Shown: positions 59,836 through 64,000 of the stretch, piece by piece | How positions within the stretch are numbered: position 1 is the first letter of the stretch | How the letters are laid out: every line of letters starts with the position of its first letter | DNA from: Vitrella brassicaformis | Taxonomy: Eukaryota > Sar > Vitrellaceae | Direction of reading: 5' to 3' | Assembly (NCBI GenBank): GCA_001179505.1 | Contig: CDMY01000887.1 | Span: 39,293-103,292, forward strand | DNA length: 64,000 nt | Translations under genes and position numbers: made by a program | Notes under the pieces: model-generated | Seen by the model: only the letters and a program-made list of their open reading frames with translations | The model's database searches: none | What the model was told of the DNA's origin: nothing

Positions 59836-60957
59836 ATGAAGGTGTTCGCCGCCGTCACCCTTGCCCTTCTTGCGGTGGTCGCCGCGGAAGACGCATCAGG
59901 TCACTCAGATCAACGCTGAGGACGGGATGAAGAAGGAAGGAGGGCAATGCAGCAAGGCCAGATGCACAAAAGACGGCAACGAATTCAGTGCAAGAATGTT
60001 TTCTTTGTTTGGTGTCTGGTGTTGTGGTGTGCAGCCTTTGTTCCCAATGCTAGCCCTCTCCTGAAGAGTCCCAAGAGATCTCTCAGGGTGAGCGAGGCCG
60101 TCACACATACGCTTCATCACTTTCCCGTGCACGGCCGTCCGTGTGTCTGGCAATGTCCATGCAACATGCAGACAACCCCCTCGATGAAGCTGGGCACCAA
60201 CGCGCAGGGCTTGATCGGCAGCGACCTGGAGTGGCCCGAGTTCGACCCTTTGGGTTTCACCAACAACATCTCCGACGAGACCCTCGAGTGGTACCGGGCA
60301 GCCGAACTCAAACACGGCCGGGTCTGCATGCTCGCCGCTCTCGGACAGCTCGTCCAGTCCTTCTGGCACCTGCCAGGTCAGCTCGGCGAGCGAAGGATCA
60401 GAAGGGTCGACTGCGATTGCTCTCATGTGTCCGTGCTGCGTTCATCAGATCCGTCAGGTGTGTTTGACTCGACTGACTCGTCGTTCGGAGCCTTCAACAA
60501 GGTGGTGTCGGAGCGCCCCTGGGCGGCCATCCAGATCCTGCTGGCCATCTTTGCCGTGGAGGTGCTGGGGGCCAAGACGCAGGCCAAGCCCGGCCAGGCA
60601 CCGGGCGACCTCGACTTCGACCCATTCAAAGTCAGATCGGACGACCCTGAGGTGAGTGAGTGGAGCCGAAGATGCACGACACACGCAGAACTTGGTGCAC
60701 GTGCTGTATTGTGTGTCGTGTGTGGTCGGACAGATCTGGGAGGCCACTCAGCTGCGTGAGCTGAAGAACGGCAGGCTGGCGATGATCGGCATCACCGCCA
60801 TGCTCGTCCAGGAAGCGGTGAGTCGATGGGCAGACGGACGATTGGATGGATTGCACACGACACACACACACACACTGGCTGGGCCGTTTGCTTTTGTCTC
60901 TATCAGATCAGCGGCAAGGGCGTGATTGCGCAGTGGCAGGGCTTGGGGCAGTCGTGA
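59836..60957 (+). CDS. Light-harvesting chlorophyll-binding protein (FCP/LHCR type), plastid-targeted
   Basis: Six exons: 59836-59899, 60035-60087, 60172-60376, 60449-60651, 60734-60817 and 60907-60957. Phases match throughout. The leader is a signal peptide ([19 protein letters not shown]) joined across intron 1 to [20 protein letters not shown], the ASAF-type cleavage motif plus basic transit peptide known from red-lineage complex plastids. The mature part has the two chlorophyll-binding helices: [20 protein letters not shown] and [20 protein letters not shown], with the Glu/Arg/His/Asn ligand pattern of the LHC superfamily, and a middle hydrophobic helix ([16 protein letters not shown]). 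It binds pigment in thylakoid antenna complexes. Confidence 0.93.
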
Positions 60958-61233
60958 GCCTGACTGTCCTTATTGCATGGATCCGAGGTGTGTTTTTGGT
61001 TGCAACAATCAATGGCCGACGGGACGGACGGATGCGCAATTTTTACGCGTCAGCAAGACAGATAGATGATCACAGAGCTGTCTGTTCTGTAGTGAGAGAT
61101 CGGATAATGACGATGTGAATAAGCGTGACTGACGTGTAATTGAAAACTCTGGCAGTGAAGATCAGGCCGTCCTCCGTGTGACAGAGGCGATCGGAATCTC
61201 GCTGCTCGCTAAGCTTGCATTCATCTCGAGAAA
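60958..61233. other. Intergenic region
   Basis: About 275 bp between two plus-strand genes. AT-richer than the surrounding DNA. No feature recognised. Confidence 0.5.
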
Positions 61234-62406
61234 ATGCCTCCAAAAGAAGCGAATAAGGCGGCCAAGGATGCCCCCGCTGCTGCTTCCCTTGCCCCACCAG
61301 CAGAGAATGCCGCCGCCCCTCCACCAGCAGACCCGGCCTTCCCCCTACATCTCACACACCTCACCCACCAACACACAGACGCCCTCCAGCAGGCCATGCA
61401 ACTACTCGGCGACCACTCCAACATCTCACCCGCTGCAGCCAAACTCATCGCTACGACGTTTCGCGGTTACCTGGACACAGCTTTCCGTTCTCTCGGCTCG
61501 TTGGCCGACCTGTCAAGTGGGGCTTCGGCATCGTCGCTGGCAAGAGGGATTTGCGAGGGTGTGTGGCTGACGGAGGTGCGTCATGGCATCGAGACGGAGG
61601 TCATGGGCCGCGTTATGCGGCTGAGGGACAGGGTAAGGTGGGAGACTATGCCAGCCCTCGGTAAGAAGCTGGAGAGCCTCTCGGCGGCTGCAGAAGCGCC
61701 CTCGTCTCCCCCTGCAGCAAAGAAGGGCCAGGCTGCCCAGCCGCCGGTGCCTGAAGTGAGTGCGGAAGACAGAGAGAAGGAGAAGCGGCGGGTTGTCGAG
61801 TGCCAGGTTGCGCTGCTCCTTGCCGTGGCTGACGTATATTGCGCAATGGTGAGACACAGCCTTGCTGGGGCTGCCAGCGCTGAGCAGCTGGCAATGACGA
61901 GCCCGCTGCATTGGGGGAGGGAGGCTTACGCTGCCATCACTCATGCGGAGCACCTCCTGTCGACACAGCTGCCGCAGAAGGTCTGCCCGTCTTATCACCC
62001 TCTCCTCTTCCGCGCCGCTCTGGGAATGAAGACCCTCGACGACACGCTCATCGACAGCTATCAGATGGAGAGCTATTCTATGGACCCTTTCCATCAATTC
62101 GTATCTTCTGCCGTCGACAGCATTCTGATTGATTTCGCCGAAGAGCCCGAGGACGACATAGAAGACGAAGTAGAGGAGGAGGAGGAAGGGGAAAGCCCAC
62201 CCTCTCCCCCAGCAATCCCACACGAAGAAGGGACGGAGACAGAGACGCACGAGGAGGGTGGGCTGGTGGGGCGGCTGGACGAGGCCGTGAGGCTGATGGG
62301 AGCAAGTGAGCAAACGGGAGACATGATTGAGGAGGTGCTTGAGGTGCTGGGTGAGTGCAGGGGACTCCTACTTCAGAAGTGTCCTGCCTTGGATGCATGT
62401 GCGTGA
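61234..62406 (+). CDS. Unrecognised intronless protein, 390 residues
   Basis: A single uninterrupted frame from ATG 61234 to the stop at 62404-62406, in a window where almost every other gene has introns. The protein has an Ala/Pro-rich N-terminus (MPPKEANKAAKDAPAAAS), then a mainly helical body (ALQQAMQLLGDHSNIS, RGICEGVWLTEVRHGIETEV, VVECQVALLLAVADVYCAMV, EAYAAITHAEHLLSTQLPQ), an acidic linker (EEPEDDIEDEVEEEEEGE) and a last helix. The layout suggests a helical-repeat scaffold protein. No family recognised and no leader peptide. Confidence 0.75.
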   Translation: MPPKEANKAAKDAPAAASLAPPAENAAAPPPADPAFPLHLTHLTHQHTDALQQAMQLLGDHSNISPAAAKLIATTFRGYLDTAFRSLGSLADLSSGASASSLARGICEGVWLTEVRHGIETEVMGRVMRLRDRVRWETMPALGKKLESLSAAAEAPSSPPAAKKGQAAQPPVPEVSAEDREKEKRRVVECQVALLLAVADVYCAMVRHSLAGAASAEQLAMTSPLHWGREAYAAITHAEHLLSTQLPQKVCPSYHPLLFRAALGMKTLDDTLIDSYQMESYSMDPFHQFVSSAVDSILIDFAEEPEDDIEDEVEEEEEGESPPSPPAIPHEEGTETETHEEGGLVGRLDEAVRLMGASEQTGDMIEEVLEVLGECRGLLLQKCPALDACA

Positions 62407-63346
62407 CCCCACCCATGCATTCAATATGCTTATTGATCCCTTGTGAGTACTCATTTTCAGACATAGTCCCGCATTCACTCACACTCACTCACACTCACTC
62501 ACTCTGCCCTCTGTCGGTGCCAGCAAAAAGAAGGTTGAAAGAAGAGAAATGTCCATTCACTTAACAGCCTTTCCATCTGCTGTTTGACACGGTTCACTCA
62601 GATATAAAATGTAGGCAGCCATTCTACAGACCAAAGCAAAGCCCACGCATTGTGTGTCTGCCTCTTTGCTGTCTCTCCTCTCTCCATCTGTCACCTATAT
62701 CGAGTTACTTGATAGTTTGTCGCGGATGTGAGGTGACTATCGATCCGTCTCTGCCTGCCTGCATCTGTCCATTTATCTGCAGAGCCGTTCCCATATCGAC
62801 TCTGGTGTCCTGTTGGCCACCAGCTTCCCAGTACCGGGCGAGAGAGACGGCACAAATATGCAGCCCTCAAGCTCTCTGCCCACCGCATCATCTCCTTTTT
62901 CCTGCTTGTCTGCCGTCGCTCGGCGTCTGCATAAAGTCGGTCGATTGCGGACGCATCTCGGTGATCTGCGGGCTGAATGTGCATCTCGCGAGGTCTGCTG
63001 AGCTGCCGAAGCCGGAGGACGCCAGCACAATGTGGCTTCTTGCTCATCACTGCCGGCTGTGCAGTATCGCAATGATCTCGCCTCTGCAGCTGTTTCTTGT
63101 TCGACAGCAGTTTCTTTTCAACCTGATAATCAACCGTCCACTCAATCAATACACACCCATACATCAGATTTGTGTCTGTCTGTCTGTCTGTCTGCTTCTA
63201 CGTACCTCGTCTCTTCTGCACGCAAAAGTCTTGGAACAAACACTTGCGAGGCGCGAGGGCATGGAATGAGGAATCGTGAGAGCTTCTCCTTCCAGAATCC
63301 GCCGTGTGTATATTCAACACAATGCCCGTGTGGAGGAGAGCCGTAG
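62407..63346. other. Convergent region, no clear gene
   Basis: Contains (CACT)n at about 62474-62500 and (CTGT)n at about 63175-63195. Frames at 62652-63269 (+) and 62691-63164 (-) overlap each other, and neither shows codon or domain evidence I trust. Exons of the partial minus gene could extend here. Confidence 0.4.
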
Positions 63347-64000
63347 TCAGGCATGTCTCCACAGAGAGTAGTGGAGAAGGACGGCCGTCTCTTCTCGTCC
63401 CTGGAATGAGCCACAAGGGGCGGCCTGGTCATAAATTTTTGTCACGTCACCGAAGACGACCTGAACGATGTGAAGGACAGCAGACGAAATATGTGGAGAA
63501 TACCGATGGACATAGATGCTTGTTTGGCTTTTTGTGCTGTACATGCAGACCTCGAGGTCCATGACGATCGTGTCGTGGTCTCTCTTGACGGGTGCGAATG
63601 CCTGGGCGTCAGGAAAAATGACCCGATTGCCGTCAGCCTGAGCAGAAAGGAGGGAGGGACGGAGGGAGGGAACACACACACACACACACACACACAAACA
63701 AAGGGATGCAACGAGTGAGTGCATGTGTGTTTGACAGGTGGTGCGTCAGCCTGAGCAGAAAGGAGGGAGGGACGGAGGGAGGGTGACCGGCTTCGAATTT
63801 TTTTTTTAACAAAGGGATGCAACGAGTGAGTGCATGTGTGTTTGACAGGTGGTGCACGCTTACATTCTCAACCCTCGCGACCAATTCGCTGGCGATCATG
63901 AGTTCGTGTGGCTGCCGGCGCTCCTTGATGCTGTCACAGTCGGCCCAAAGCCGGTCAGCCTGGGGCTTGATGGCCACAAAGTGGTCCATCGCCTGCTGAC
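63347..64000 (-). CDS. 3' part of an unrecognised gene (partial)
   Basis: Enters from the right edge. Probable exons: 64000-63864 (HFVAIKPQADRLWADCDSI ... ELVARVEN), 63637-63551 (ADGNRVIFPDAQAFAPVK ... IVMDLE) and 63460-63347 (VVFGDVTKIYDQAAPCG ... stop). All three join in phase 0. The intron between the first two holds a duplicated segment with a second copy of the 3' splice site. No family recognised. Confidence 0.45.
63632..63855. repeat. Imperfect tandem duplication of about 112 bp in an intron
   Basis: Copies 63632-63743 and 63744-63855 share their ends (gtcagcctgagcagaaagg... and ...caaagggatgcaacgagtg...gacaggtggtgc). Their middles differ: (AC)n in the first, and tgaccggcttcgaa plus a T run in the second. 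Confidence 0.88.

Noticed and set aside
62652-63269. 205-codon plus-strand frame rich in Cys, Leu and Ser
   Set aside because: Overlaps an equally long minus frame, and there is no domain or splice context, so chance cannot be excluded.
1-64000. tRNA, rRNA, CRISPR arrays, transposons
   Set aside because: I looked for cloverleaf-like blocks, regular spacer arrays, terminal inverted repeats and transposase or reverse transcriptase motifs, and saw none I could support.

Overview
The window is nuclear DNA of a photosynthetic eukaryote. Nearly every gene is split by short introns (mostly about 60-110 nt, GT-AG with a few GC-AG), there are no bacterial operons, and at least two products carry the bipartite leader (signal peptide followed by a transit-like segment) used by algae with complex plastids. 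A light-harvesting protein with an ASAFVP leader junction, a plastid-type iron superoxide dismutase homologue, a Ycf45/SpoIIIAA-type ATPase, and (AC)n/(TG)n-rich introns in GC-rich DNA point to a photosynthetic alveolate. A chromerid such as Vitrella brassicaformis is my best guess. It rests on general familiarity, not on a search.

Layout: 1-719 end of an unrecognised gene (+); 1610-4602 membrane-anchored alpha/beta hydrolase (-); 4855-8484 phosphocholine-cytidylyltransferase-like protein with a long low-complexity tail (+); 9743-12260 F-box protein (-); 12539-14192 unknown protein (+); 14814-19403 multidomain protein ending in a Ycf45/SpoIIIAA ATPase (+); 20393-30575 very large GPS/REJ-type multi-pass membrane protein (-); 31062-33296 DUF442-ETHE1 persulfide dioxygenase (+); 34015-37842 DDX21/DDX50-like RNA helicase (-); 37925-39623 BTB protein (+); 40903-43170 triple-KH RNA-binding protein (-); 43527-45709 opine-dehydrogenase-like protein (+); 46250-48457 pectate-lyase-like beta-helix protein (+); 50415-56531 secreted subtilase with a PAN/apple domain (-); 56656-57310 MTH1-like Nudix protein (+); 57625-59665 FeSOD-like protein (-); 59836-60957 light-harvesting protein (+); 61234-62406 intronless unknown (+); 63347-64000 partial unknown (-). 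Three assembly gaps of exactly 300 N sit at G/C homopolymers.

Most neighbours are divergent or convergent, so several gene pairs share short intergenic promoters. The shortest is 82 bp (helicase/BTB). The FeSOD-like and light-harvesting genes share 170 bp, and both products appear plastid-directed.

Main observations: (1) introns with AC-rich 5' ends and TG-rich 3' ends that could pair across the intron; (2) an FeSOD homologue in which two of the four metal ligands are replaced; (3) a fusion of duplicated RRM-like modules, a degenerate 3'-5' exonuclease-like domain and a Ycf45-type ATPase whose Walker B region is shortened; (4) a perfect 202-bp tandem duplication that breaks the reading frame of the large membrane protein gene.
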